Assembly: GCF_000633455.1 (NCBI RefSeq)
Contig: NZ_AYMG01000011.1
Span: 62,001-126,000 of the forward strand
Source: Pedobacter jeongneungensis
GTDB taxonomy: Bacteria; Bacteroidota; Bacteroidia; Sphingobacteriales; Sphingobacteriaceae
Length of the DNA: 64,000 bases
Direction: 5' to 3'
Shown: piece after piece, positions 15,426 to 24,972 of the stretch
Layout: every line of letters starts with the position of its first letter
Numbering within the stretch: the first letter of the stretch is position 1
Position numbers and translations under genes: made by a program
Notes under the pieces: generated by a model
Seen by the model: only the letters and a program-made list of their open reading frames with translations
Told to the model about the DNA's origin: nothing
The model's database searches: none

Positions 15426-17180
15426 ATGGGATTATTAATCAACTACCTCAAAAACCACAAGTGGATTGTGGCTTTGGCGCTATTGCTTGCAGGTATAAAT
15501 ATTGGCTTTTCTTTAATGGATCCTTACTTCACCGGAAGGATTCTGGATTTATATATTAACAAAAGAGCATCTTTTAGTGATAAAAGCACCTATATCTGGG
15601 GCGCTCTAGGTTTCATTGGCCTTGCCATCGGTGCTGCAATGGTATCGCGTATTGCGAAGAACTTTCAGGATTACTTTACCAGCGTAATTGTACAAAAGGT
15701 TGGTGCAAAAATGTATGCCGATGGTTTGCAGCACTCTTTAAAATTACCCTATCAGGTTTTCGAAGATCAACGCAGTGGAGAAACACTTGGCATTCTTCAA
15801 AAAGTACGTTTAGACTCTGAAAAGTTTATCACTTCGTTTATCAGTGTGCTTTTTGTGAGTTTAATTGGGATGGTCTTCGTAATCGTGTACTCGATTTCGA
15901 TCAGCTATAAGGTAACATTGGTTTATTTTGCTGCAATCCCGATCATCAGTTTTGTAAGTTGGTTTTTAAGCCGCAAAATTAAAACCATCCAACGATCTAT
16001 TGTTGGCGAAACTACCGCTTTGGCAGGTTCTACAACCGAATCGTTAAGAAACATCGAACTGGTTAAAAGTTTAGGCCTAGCCGATCAGGAGATAGAAAGA
16101 TTAAACAAAACCACTTACAAAATTTTAGGTTTAGAACTTAAAAAAGTAAAGTATGTGCGTAGCATGAGTTTTGTTCAGGGCACTACGGTAAACCTGGTTA
16201 GAAGTTCGATGATTGTTGTATTGTTATTGCTCATATTCGACAATACCATTTCCCCAGGACAGTATTTCTCTTTCTTATTCTATTCCTTCTTCCTTTTTGG
16301 TCCTTTACAGGAATTAGGAAATGTAATATTGGCCTGGCGTGAGGCTGAGGTTTCGTTAGGGAACTTTAAAAAGATTTTAAGTACTCCTGTTGATAAAAAA
16401 CCAGAGAACCCAACCTCTATTGCAAAAATTAAGGATTTAACTTTTAGCAATGTGGGCTTTAAGCACCAAACAGCCAATAGAAATGCCTTAGAGAACATCT
16501 CGTTTAAAACCCACAACGGGCAGACGATTGCTTTTGTTGGCCCATCAGGTTCAGGAAAAACCACTTTGGTGAAATTATTGGTTGGTTTGTATCCGGCAAA
16601 AGATGGCGAGATTTTATATAATGGCATCCCGAGTAACCATATCGATCTTGATGCTTTACGCGAAAAAATCGGCTTTGTAACACAGGATACACAGTTGTTT
16701 TCTGGTACCATCCGCGAAAACCTGTTATTTGTAAACCCAAATGCAACTGACGAAGAATGTTACAAGGTATTGAACCAGGCTGCTTGTCAAACCTTATTGG
16801 CCCGCGCAGATAAAGGTTTGGATTCATTGATCGGTGAAGGTGGTGTTAAGGTGTCGGGTGGAGAAAAACAACGTTTATCAATTGCAAGGGCACTGCTCCG
16901 TCAGCCTGATATTTTGGTTTTTGATGAGGCTACTTCTTCACTCGATTCGATCACGGAAGAAGAAATTACCAAAACGATCCGTTCGGTTTCAGATTTAACC
17001 GATCACATTACGATTTTAATTGCCCACCGCTTATCGACCATTAAACACGCCGATAAAATCTATGTGTTAGAGAAAGGCCATATCATTGAGCAAGGGAAAC
17101 ATGAAGAACTAATTGCACAAAATGGTTTATATCAGGCCATGTGGCGCCAACAAATTGGCGAGAGAGTTGTTGAGGCTTAG
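15426..17180 (+). CDS. ABC transporter, fused permease and ATPase (exporter type)
   Basis: 584 residues: six-helix ABC exporter membrane domain (about 1-310) followed by the nucleotide-binding domain. Walker A is VGPSGSGKTTL (about 371-381), followed by the Q-loop (FVTQDTQLFSG), the signature VSGGEKQR, Walker B ILVFDEATSSLD and the H-loop LIAHRLST. It is a half-transporter that should dimerise. The substrate is not predictable; such proteins export lipids, drugs or peptides. The small membrane protein at 17198 follows after 17 nt and is probably cotranscribed. Confidence 0.9.
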   Translation: MGLLINYLKNHKWIVALALLLAGINIGFSLMDPYFTGRILDLYINKRASFSDKSTYIWGALGFIGLAIGAAMVSRIAKNFQDYFTSVIVQKVGAKMYADGLQHSLKLPYQVFEDQRSGETLGILQKVRLDSEKFITSFISVLFVSLIGMVFVIVYSISISYKVTLVYFAAIPIISFVSWFLSRKIKTIQRSIVGETTALAGSTTESLRNIELVKSLGLADQEIERLNKTTYKILGLELKKVKYVRSMSFVQGTTVNLVRSSMIVVLLLLIFDNTISPGQYFSFLFYSFFLFGPLQELGNVILAWREAEVSLGNFKKILSTPVDKKPENPTSIAKIKDLTFSNVGFKHQTANRNALENISFKTHNGQTIAFVGPSGSGKTTLVKLLVGLYPAKDGEILYNGIPSNHIDLDALREKIGFVTQDTQLFSGTIRENLLFVNPNATDEECYKVLNQAACQTLLARADKGLDSLIGEGGVKVSGGEKQRLSIARALLRQPDILVFDEATSSLDSITEEEITKTIRSVSDLTDHITILIAHRLSTIKHADKIYVLEKGHIIEQGKHEELIAQNGLYQAMWRQQIGERVVEA

Positions 17181-17197
17181 GAACAAAAGACATTACC

Positions 17198-17413
17198 ATG
17201 TTACTAGCACAAGTAGAAAGCAATCAGATCGCCATTATTGTTGTTATTGCAGCCATATTATGGCTGGCGCTGATATTAACCGCATTGTACCACATATCGA
17301 GAAACAGCAGTATGGGTTTTACGGTAAAAGTACTCTGGTTTATCATTATCCTTTTCGCCCCATTTATAGGTTCGATTATCTACCTCATCTGGGGTAAGAA
17401 CAAGAAGTTTTAA
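17198..17413 (+). CDS. Small PLDc_N-type membrane protein
   Basis: 71 residues with two membrane helices (IAIIVVIAAILWLALILTAL and VLWFIIILFAPFIGSIIYLIWG). The second helix with FAPFIGSIIYLIWGKNKK is the hallmark of the PLDc_N family, a helical pair found at the N-terminus of cardiolipin-synthase-like phospholipases D but common as a stand-alone short protein in Bacteroidota. No phospholipase domain is attached. It ends the ABC exporter transcript. Confidence 0.75.
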   Translation: MLLAQVESNQIAIIVVIAAILWLALILTALYHISRNSSMGFTVKVLWFIIILFAPFIGSIIYLIWGKNKKF

Positions 17414-17436
17414 AATCATTTTAAATTTATAGCCAT

Positions 17437-17466
17437 GGTCCGTGTCTCCACGGACCTCTATTTTTT
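17437..17466 (+). terminator. Hairpin terminator / GGTCCGTG repeat copy 1
   Basis: Perfect 8-bp stem GGTCCGTG-TCTC-CACGGACC followed by a T-run. A near-copy is found at 17597-17625, so this is also a dispersed repeat. Confidence 0.7.
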
Positions 17467-17893
17467 ATTATGAAGCTTGAATATCACCGGTCAAAAATTT
17501 TAGCCACAGATGCACGCAGATTAACACAGATTTTATATCTGGTATTAAATGATGATTTCTGCATTTAAAGGGACAATAAAATCATATTCCATCACCAAGG
17601 TCCGTGTCTCCACGGGCCTTTTTGCGTGGTGGCATGCGGCGTTGTCAACTTTCCAGCGAATGGGTTATTAAAAGTTGACAACGCTATCGCCCTGCAACTG
17701 TTGATAGCAGCAAAGCCCTTACTAAATTAAACCTGACTGTACGGAAATATTTTTTGTGGCGCCACTCAGCAGGTACCACTACCATTGACAAAAAGATTGG
17801 AGGAAAGGCAGGGCTGCCGAAAAGCCTTGCAGACTATTGCTTTCCTATCTATATAAAAGGCACAAAGAATTATAGAGTTGACAACTCTTAGTA
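17467..17893. repeat. Gene-free stretch with several repeats
   Basis: Contains the word AGCCACAGATGCACGCAGAT (17502-17521), of a type frequent in Bacteroidota spacers; a second GGTCCGTG-TCTC hairpin (17597-17625); an inverted repeat GTTGTCAACTTT (17641-17652) / AAAGTTGACAAC (17671-17682); and a 15-bp palindrome AGAGTTGACAACTCT (17874-17888) sharing the GTTGACAAC core. No gene is recognised. The region from 17641 to 17888, bounded by the shared core, may be a decayed mobile element. Confidence 0.5.
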
Positions 17894-19180
17894 TTAAGCG
17901 GTCTTTGTCGTCTGCTCGTTAATGTCCTGCAAACTCAATTTGGTCAGTGATTTCGTTTTTAACCAGGTAATCCCTGCAATTGCAATTGTCATACTGCCTC
18001 CAAAAACGACTGCTGGCACCAAGGTTAAAAGCCTCGCCGATAATCCCGATTCAAACTCTCCTATTTCATTCGACGAGCCGATAAACATACTATTTACCGC
18101 GGAAACCCTTCCGCGCATATCATCAGGTGTAAGTAACTGCATAATGGTTTGACGGATAATTACGCTCACGCTATCGAATGATCCTTCAAGGAATAAGAAA
18201 AACAGGGTTAAATAGAAGTTTTTAGATAAACCATAACAGATGATGCTTAAACCAAAACCAGTTACAGCAATCAGCAGGTTACGCCATGGTTTTCCCATCG
18301 GCGAAAAACGGGTCATGGCCAACATCGTAATTACCGCTCCTAAGGAAGCTGCTCCGCGCATCATGCCTAAGCCATAAGACCCCAGGTGAAAAACATCTTT
18401 CGCAAACATCGGCAATAGTGCTACTGCTCCACCAAAAAACACAGAAAAAAGATCTAAACTCATGGCCCAAACCATCATCTTGGTTTTAAACACAAACTGG
18501 ATACCTTCCTTTAAACTGTGGAATATATTTTCTTTCGGAACGTAAGTAGACGGATGTTTTTTAAGTGTAAAAATACAGATCAAGGAAATAGAAACCAATA
18601 CCACAATAAAAGTATAGGCTGCTGTAATTCCCCAAAGCCAGTTCACAAAACCACCAGCCACAGGACCGATAATTGTTGCCAATTGCCAGCTACTGCTGTT
18701 CCATGTACTCGAATTTGGATACAGTTCTTTGGGTACAATTTTCGCCATTAATGAGAAAGTTGCTGGTCCAAAAAAGCCCCGGGCAATGCCGATACAGAAA
18801 ACCAGGCCGTACATAATGAGTACAATAAGGTCTTCTTTAAGGTGAAGATATTTGCTTGTAATAATGAGCATTAAAACAGATGCTAACCAAACCCCCGAAA
18901 AAATCTTGATCAGTAAACTACGTTTTTCGCTTTTATCGGCAATGTAACCTCCGTATAAAGCAATTCCGATAGCAGGAATGGCTTCGCATAAGCCCACCAA
19001 ACCCAATTTTAGCGGATCGTGTGTTAAATCGTATATGTGATAACCAATAACAACAGCCTGCATTTGGTAGGCCAGTGTAAAAAAGAATCGCATGCCAAGG
19101 AAGGATCTGAATTCCTTGTACCGCAACGCTGCGAAGGGATCTTGTTTTACAATAACGGGGTTGGGGTCTGAATCTGCCAC
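17894..19180 (-). CDS. MFS transporter (EntS/MFS_3-like)
   Basis: 428 residues with about 12 membrane helices. The N-terminal DPFAALRYKEFRSFLGMRFF entry is typical of the MFS_3/EntS-type exporters, the loop GGYIADKSEKRSLL corresponds to the MFS A-motif, and the second half has TPDDMRGRVSAVNSM, another mark of this subgroup. These proteins are usually proton-driven exporters of siderophores, macrolides or other small molecules; the substrate here is unknown. It stands alone and converges on the ABC exporter operon. Confidence 0.85.
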   Translation of the reverse strand: MADSDPNPVIVKQDPFAALRYKEFRSFLGMRFFFTLAYQMQAVVIGYHIYDLTHDPLKLGLVGLCEAIPAIGIALYGGYIADKSEKRSLLIKIFSGVWLASVLMLIITSKYLHLKEDLIVLIMYGLVFCIGIARGFFGPATFSLMAKIVPKELYPNSSTWNSSSWQLATIIGPVAGGFVNWLWGITAAYTFIVVLVSISLICIFTLKKHPSTYVPKENIFHSLKEGIQFVFKTKMMVWAMSLDLFSVFFGGAVALLPMFAKDVFHLGSYGLGMMRGAASLGAVITMLAMTRFSPMGKPWRNLLIAVTGFGLSIICYGLSKNFYLTLFFLFLEGSFDSVSVIIRQTIMQLLTPDDMRGRVSAVNSMFIGSSNEIGEFESGLSARLLTLVPAVVFGGSMTIAIAGITWLKTKSLTKLSLQDINEQTTKTA

Positions 19181-19298
19181 AGAAAAAAGTTTATTTGCAA
19201 AACTAAGCTTTGAAAATTAAATATTGGAATGGATAAACGTTTAAGATGAGTTCTTTTTCCATTAAAAAGTAAAAATGACCAATCCTTATTCTACAAAA

Positions 19299-19328
19299 AA
19301 CCCGATGAATCATATGATCCACCGGGTT
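19299..19328 (-). terminator. Terminator of the susC-susD operon
   Basis: Nearly perfect 30-nt hairpin (AACCCG...CGGGTT with ATCATATGAT at the centre), followed on the minus strand by six T, just downstream of the susD stop. Confidence 0.8.
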
Positions 19329-19344
19329 ATCTAGCATGGTTAGT

Positions 19345-21219
19345 TTAGTAACCAGGATTTTGTTCGAGTAAATTATTTTTGTTTACTTCATCGCGGCTAA
19401 ATGGCCTGAAATAAAGTTTATTATCCCAGCTTCTGTTCTCTTGCGCATTTTCTTCAACCGGACTATAAGTATAATCGTATACGGTTGGATCGTAATGATA
19501 AGGGGCCGACATGGTTTTGCCAGCTTTAAATTTACCAGTAACCTTGATATAAGTAACTTTTCTACCCAGTGTTTCATTTGCGATTAACCACCTGCGGGTA
19601 TCATGATAACGCTGCTCTTCGTAAGCCATTTCTATACGGCGTTCGTGGCGGTAAACTTCTCTAAGTCCGGCCTGGTCTGTTGCGGTTACAGCTGGCATAC
19701 CTGCCCTGAAACGGATTTTGTTTAACCAGGTTGTAGCATTACCCAGTTCTCCTAACTCTATACTCGCTTCAATATAATTAAATACGGCTTCGGTGTACCT
19801 AAAGAAAGGCCATGGCACGTTTTGCGACATAGAAGCATCTATAATGGTTGGATCCGGATCGATAAATTTATGGTAATAATATCCCGTCCAGCTACCATTC
19901 CAGTTTTCGATCGAACTTCCACGGGTATCCAAACCTTTAAAATCGATTCTGCCACTATTGTCCATTAAATCATAAATACCGGTCTGGATCTGGCTCGCAG
20001 GATCAACATTGCCTGAAGCTTTATCGCGTGGTTTCCAACCTGCACCATCATATAAAACGGTGGCATAAAAACGCGGGTCTCTGCTTTGATAAGGGTTTGC
20101 CTTTTGTGCAGCGTTTGCCCAGCTAAATTTAGACCCATCCTGCATTTCATAGTCATCTACCAATAAACCGATAGGCGTGTTACCCGCCCAGTTATGATAA
20201 CCATTTGGCCCATTTTGCTGTGCATGTTTAATGTTGCTCTGAATAATAAAATAACGGGCAAAAATTAATTCTGATGCGGCTGTTGCATCTATACCAGAGG
20301 CTTTACTTGCCCCCCCCATTGCGATACTTTTATAGTTTAACTGACCATTGGCAACAGAAGCCGGAGCAGCAAGATCTAATTTGTAACCTGTACCCAAATC
20401 CATAACAGCTTCAGCAGCAGTTTGTGCCAACCGATAACGGTCTGGCTGGCTGCCACTGGCATAACTTAAAAAATCTAACTTTTGCGCAGCAATACCTGTA
20501 ATTTTCGAAGTAAGTTTGGCCCTGTCATGCAGGTCGCTTGCAGCATAAATTAATACTCTCGATTTAAGTGCCAATGCTGCTAATGCAGTGGTACGTCCTT
20601 TATCAAGCGTTTTGCCTGTTAGCAATCTATTGGCTTCGTCGCAATCTTTAACGATGAAATTTACGCATTCCTCATAAGTATTACGTTTGATTTTAAAATC
20701 ATCAGTTAACGCGTATGTTTTGGTAATAATAGGTACAGCACCATAATAACGTAATAATTGCTGATAGAAATAAGCACGTAAGAAATATGCCTCGCCTAAT
20801 AACTGATCTTTTAACGACTGGCTGCTCAGGCCATTATCGCCACCTACAATTCTTTCAACAGTAGTGTTGCAGGCCCTTATACGGTTATACATTTGTTTGT
20901 AAGCCCAGGTATCATCTATCCACCCCAGGGTAGAAGGATTAATGGTTCCATTATTGATCAGATCGATACCACGGGTTGGGTGGGTAAACATGGCTTCGTC
21001 TGAAACTGAAGCCAGCATCTGTTCCGAAAACCCGCCATTTCCCAATCCATTGTAAATATCGTTTACAAAGGCCTGTGCAAGTGCAGGGTCTTTCCATACC
21101 AATTCCGAAGATATTTTATCAGGCGGATTTACATCCATAAAATCTTTCTTACAGGAAACTGCAAGAAAAGTAATCGAAACTAATATATAGAGCTTTATAT
21201 TTTTATTTATTGCTTTCAT
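19345..21219 (-). CDS. SusD/RagB-family outer-membrane nutrient-binding lipoprotein
   Basis: 624 residues from the preferred ATG at 21219, which gives a clean lipoprotein signal (KLYILVSITFLAVSCKKD, Cys at the lipobox). An ATG at 21252 directly abutting the susC stop would add 11 residues and is less likely. The SusD_N-like part (DPALAQAFVNDIYNGLGNGG, GEAYFLRAYFYQQLLRYYGAVPI) and the C-terminal RagB part (NYIEASIELGELGNATTWLNKIRFRAG, RHERRIEMAYEEQRYHDTRRW) are both evident. It binds substrate at the cell surface and caps the SusC transporter. The ligand is unknown, as no glycoside hydrolase, sulfatase or sigma/anti-sigma gene is adjacent. Confidence 0.93.
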   Translation of the reverse strand: MKAINKNIKLYILVSITFLAVSCKKDFMDVNPPDKISSELVWKDPALAQAFVNDIYNGLGNGGFSEQMLASVSDEAMFTHPTRGIDLINNGTINPSTLGWIDDTWAYKQMYNRIRACNTTVERIVGGDNGLSSQSLKDQLLGEAYFLRAYFYQQLLRYYGAVPIITKTYALTDDFKIKRNTYEECVNFIVKDCDEANRLLTGKTLDKGRTTALAALALKSRVLIYAASDLHDRAKLTSKITGIAAQKLDFLSYASGSQPDRYRLAQTAAEAVMDLGTGYKLDLAAPASVANGQLNYKSIAMGGASKASGIDATAASELIFARYFIIQSNIKHAQQNGPNGYHNWAGNTPIGLLVDDYEMQDGSKFSWANAAQKANPYQSRDPRFYATVLYDGAGWKPRDKASGNVDPASQIQTGIYDLMDNSGRIDFKGLDTRGSSIENWNGSWTGYYYHKFIDPDPTIIDASMSQNVPWPFFRYTEAVFNYIEASIELGELGNATTWLNKIRFRAGMPAVTATDQAGLREVYRHERRIEMAYEEQRYHDTRRWLIANETLGRKVTYIKVTGKFKAGKTMSAPYHYDPTVYDYTYSPVEENAQENRSWDNKLYFRPFSRDEVNKNNLLEQNPGY

Positions 21220-21252
21220 ATTCTTGATTGTAATTGATAAATAGCTATACAT

Positions 21253-24200
21253 TTAAAACGCGGCTTTAATACCAAAATTAATTACCCTGGCCTGTGGGTA
21301 ATACTGACCACTTGAATTGGTTGATTCGGGATCCCAAATTTTGATTTTATCAAGGGTAGCCAGGTTCAATCCGTTTGCATAAACCCTAACATTGTTCAAG
21401 CCAACTTTTTCGACTAAAGTAGTCGGTAATGTATATCCTAATTCTACGTTTTTAAGTCTGATATAGTTATTGCTCCGTAACCAATAAGTATTGTTTAGTG
21501 CATTATTGCTATCGGTGTAATAAGTAGCTCCACGGTTTGATAAACGCGGATTTACCGAACTTGGGTTATCGATACTCCAGCGGTTTAGGTATGACCATTC
21601 TAAGAAATTACCGATATCGCCCGATTCAGTTAAACCAACAATCTGCATACCACCGGTTGCGCCCTGAATCAATACAGATAAATCGAACCCCTTATATTGT
21701 AGATTTAAGTTAAAACCTCCGGTAAAGGTCGGGGTGCCGTTTTTATCCAGACGGATTTTATCATCGGCGTTGATTTTGCCATCACCGTTAATGTCCTTAA
21801 ACTTCATATCACCAGGGCGTAAATTGCTGGTAAGTGCGCTGTAATTAAGCGTATTGGCATTAACTTCTGCCTGATCTTTAAAAACACCATCATAATCGTA
21901 CACTAACCAGGAATTGGTTACCCGACCGGTTGAGCGCTGCCACTCCGGAGCACCAGGGGTTTCATCCCAAAAAACAATTTTATTTTTTGCATACCCACCG
22001 TTTACACTCACACCATAATTTAAATCACCAACCCTGTCGTTATAGCTTAATTTAAACTCGAAACCTTTATTGTTTACCTTCCCTAAGTTAACTGGCGGTA
22101 AGCGGTCTACTATACCCGAACTTTCAGGCACCGAACTTCCTCTGCTGATCAGGATGTTTGTTCTCTTGTTATAAAAATAATCTAACTCAAGTGATAGTCT
22201 GTTTTTTAGAAAGGATGCATCTAAACCTATGTTCATATTGTTGGCTACTTCCCATCCGAAATCTAAATTAGGAACCTTACCTTCAGTTAACGATTTAGTG
22301 ATCAAATCATTAAAAACATAAGTACCAAAATTCATTAAACTCAGGTACTGATATTCTTGCAGCGCATCTCCGAAATAGGCTTCAGCACCCATTTGACCAT
22401 ACGATGCCCTTAATTTTAAATTGTCAACGAACTTAACATTGTCTTTGAAGAACTGTTCTTCTGATAAGCGCCAACCTACTGATACACCTGGGAAGAAACC
22501 AAAACGTCTGGCTGTTGGGAAAATGTATGAACCATCTACCCGCCATAAAAATTCGGCAAGGTATTTTTCTTTATAGTTATAGCCTGCTCTTCCAAAATAG
22601 CTTAAGCGGGCCCTGTTAAACAAATTGTTAGGATCGCCCGGATTATTTCCTAAAGATTGCTCTTTCTCATCTCCAGCTAACAACTGCTCAATCGCTGAGG
22701 AAAGAAAATATCTCCTAAAAGCAGTAAAACCATCGTTGGTTACTTTTTCACGGGTAACACCAGCCATTAAACCAATGGTATGATCGCCGATTTTTTTATC
22801 GTAATTAATCATTCCGGTTAAGTTGATAGCCAATTGTCCACCAGCCGTCTCCCTAAGCCTTGGATCGGTATATTGCGACCTTACTGTTCCTGTTAATACT
22901 GGTGTTACGCCATCAGCCTGAAAAGTTTTCTTGTCCCAATCATAAAGTGTCCAGGGTAATTGCCAGTTTTTCTGTCTGCCTGAATATTTATCTATCGCAG
23001 CAGTTCCGGTTACTTTTAATCCTTCAACACCAGGAATTTTGATTTCTACTTTACCCGTGGTTTGAAAGTAATCTCTGATATCTTTATTGTACCCGGTTAA
23101 ATCTGTAGTAGATACCACCGGGTTATAACCATATTCAATATCCCTTCCCGGCTGACCATTTGGCCAAATTGCAATTTCAGTAGGTCTTCCCCTCATTAAA
23201 AACCTGAAAATATCACCAGCTCCAACGGTTGGAAAATTACGATCTTCTTCTCTTGCAGTTACTCCTAAAGTTGTGGTGATGTATTTACTCAATTTTGCTT
23301 CGAGGTTAAAACGCATATCATATTGCTTATATCCTGTGGCAGAATTTTTATAATAGCCATCCTGATCCAGGTAGCCTAGAGAAACCAGGTATTTTACGTT
23401 TTCGCTACCCCCGTTAATCTGAACATTATGCCTTTGCTGAGGCGACCAATTTTGGAAAGTGGTTTTAAACCAGTCTGTATTAGGATATCGTAAAGGATCT
23501 GACCCATCGCCGAATTTTCTAATTTCATCTGGCTTATAGGCCGCATTAATCGTTTTTCCACTTGTTGAAAGATAAGAACCGGTTGTCTTAAAGTTGTTCC
23601 AGGCGGCCGACCATTCGTTTGGATTAAGATCTGAACCAAAGATATTCAGCTCATTCAAAATCTCTGCATATTGTACCGAATTGGCCATTTTAGGTATCCG
23701 CGTGGGTTGTTGCAAACCGTAGCTAAAATCGTAAGAAAATTGTGGCTTACCAGATTTACCTAATTTAGTGGTAATCAAAATTACCCCGTTGGCTGCCTGC
23801 GAACCATAAATAGCCGCAGAAGCATCCTTTAAAACCGATACACTTTCAATATCGTTAGGATTTAACCTTTCGATACCGCCCGCACGGTTAGGAATTCCAT
23901 CAATTACAATTAAGGCATTGTTGTTTCCAAGTGAATTTGTACCACGGATCCTGATGGTAGACCCATCGTAACCCGGTTCTCCACTGCTCTGTAATGCCGT
24001 TACACCTGGTAAACGACCTGCTAAAGAGTTGGTTAAGTTTACGGATGAAGATTTAGCCAGTTCTGTACCTTTAACTGAAGCAACAGCACCTGATACAACG
24101 GCTTTCTTCTGGGTACCATAACCCACTACCACAACTTCCGAAAGGTTTTGATTAGTTTCCGTCAAGCGGACATTAATACTTGTTTGATTTTTTACCTGTA

Positions 24201-24534
24201 TCTCCTGATCTACATAACCCACGTAGGTAAACACCAGAGTTGCATCTTCAGGTACTTTGATGCTAAAATTTCCAGAGCCATCGGTTACCGTAGTTGTGGT
24301 ACCGCCCTTTAATTTAACACTGACGCCTGGTATCGGCCCTTTGGCATCTGTAACCTTTCCCTTTACGATAATATCCTGGAGGGGAGGTTTGTAAAAATCA
24401 AAGGGTTCTTTTTTGTGCAGTAATTTGCTAGGCGTTGTGCTGGCAGATGATGAAAAAACGAGACAACTACCACAAACAAGAAACATGCTACTTTTGGCAA
24501 AAGTCCTCAATAGATTTTTTTTCATAGTTTTCAA
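21253..24534 (-). CDS. SusC/RagA-family TonB-dependent transporter
   Basis: 1093 residues: signal peptide, carboxypeptidase-regulatory-like domain (about 55-130: IIVKGKVTDAKGPIPGVSVKLKG ... VFTYVGYVDQEI), the SusC marker LSEVVVVGYGTQKKAVVSGAV, the plug (LAGRLPGVTALQSSGEPGYDG, IRIRGTNSLGNNNALIVIDG, NDIESVSVLKDASAAIYGSQAANGVILITTK) and a beta-barrel ending VINFGIKAAF. It imports large substrates with the SusD lipoprotein encoded 33 nt downstream. No STN domain is seen, so it is probably not part of a sigma/anti-sigma transmembrane signalling system. Confidence 0.95.
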   Translation of the reverse strand: MKTMKKNLLRTFAKSSMFLVCGSCLVFSSSASTTPSKLLHKKEPFDFYKPPLQDIIVKGKVTDAKGPIPGVSVKLKGGTTTTVTDGSGNFSIKVPEDATLVFTYVGYVDQEIQVKNQTSINVRLTETNQNLSEVVVVGYGTQKKAVVSGAVASVKGTELAKSSSVNLTNSLAGRLPGVTALQSSGEPGYDGSTIRIRGTNSLGNNNALIVIDGIPNRAGGIERLNPNDIESVSVLKDASAAIYGSQAANGVILITTKLGKSGKPQFSYDFSYGLQQPTRIPKMANSVQYAEILNELNIFGSDLNPNEWSAAWNNFKTTGSYLSTSGKTINAAYKPDEIRKFGDGSDPLRYPNTDWFKTTFQNWSPQQRHNVQINGGSENVKYLVSLGYLDQDGYYKNSATGYKQYDMRFNLEAKLSKYITTTLGVTAREEDRNFPTVGAGDIFRFLMRGRPTEIAIWPNGQPGRDIEYGYNPVVSTTDLTGYNKDIRDYFQTTGKVEIKIPGVEGLKVTGTAAIDKYSGRQKNWQLPWTLYDWDKKTFQADGVTPVLTGTVRSQYTDPRLRETAGGQLAINLTGMINYDKKIGDHTIGLMAGVTREKVTNDGFTAFRRYFLSSAIEQLLAGDEKEQSLGNNPGDPNNLFNRARLSYFGRAGYNYKEKYLAEFLWRVDGSYIFPTARRFGFFPGVSVGWRLSEEQFFKDNVKFVDNLKLRASYGQMGAEAYFGDALQEYQYLSLMNFGTYVFNDLITKSLTEGKVPNLDFGWEVANNMNIGLDASFLKNRLSLELDYFYNKRTNILISRGSSVPESSGIVDRLPPVNLGKVNNKGFEFKLSYNDRVGDLNYGVSVNGGYAKNKIVFWDETPGAPEWQRSTGRVTNSWLVYDYDGVFKDQAEVNANTLNYSALTSNLRPGDMKFKDINGDGKINADDKIRLDKNGTPTFTGGFNLNLQYKGFDLSVLIQGATGGMQIVGLTESGDIGNFLEWSYLNRWSIDNPSSVNPRLSNRGATYYTDSNNALNNTYWLRSNNYIRLKNVELGYTLPTTLVEKVGLNNVRVYANGLNLATLDKIKIWDPESTNSSGQYYPQARVINFGIKAAF

Positions 24535-24951
24535 TTTATTTTGGTTAGATATTGATTGTAATACTATTTAATACTCATGAGTAAGCATAAGCCCTCATCA
24601 CTTGCATTATTAAAATCTGATCTATTGAAATAATTATCTACATCCTGCTACCCTCAAGAAATTATTCATTTCTTACAGATTAAGACAATAAATCATTGTT
24701 AACCATCATGAACCCTCTTATCTGATAAACAAACTATGTTAGGACTAAAAATTACTGAGTGTACATACCCAGTTTAATAAATGTCATCTCAACAGTTTAT
24801 ATTTGGTTAGACGCAATATAGGAATATTAGGAATTTAAAAAAAAATATAAAATAATAATTTTTGAGCCCTAAGCAGCTCAAAAAAACATTCGCATATCAC
24901 ATACAGTAGTACAAATAATACGTCCGTAAATTTTATTGTCAAATTGAAACA
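24535..24951. other. Leader region upstream of susC
   Basis: About 420 bp of very AT-rich DNA. It must hold the susC promoter, but no exact TAnnTTTG with a -33 partner was found on the minus strand. No small gene or stable hairpin is evident. Confidence 0.4.
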
Positions 24952-24966
24952 AACCCGGAACGGGTT
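24952..24966 (-). terminator. Weak terminator after recG
   Basis: Stem AACCCG-GAA-CGGGTT followed on the minus strand by TTGTTTCAATTT. Short stem, imperfect U-tract. Confidence 0.4.
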
Positions 24967-24972
24967 ATTGGA

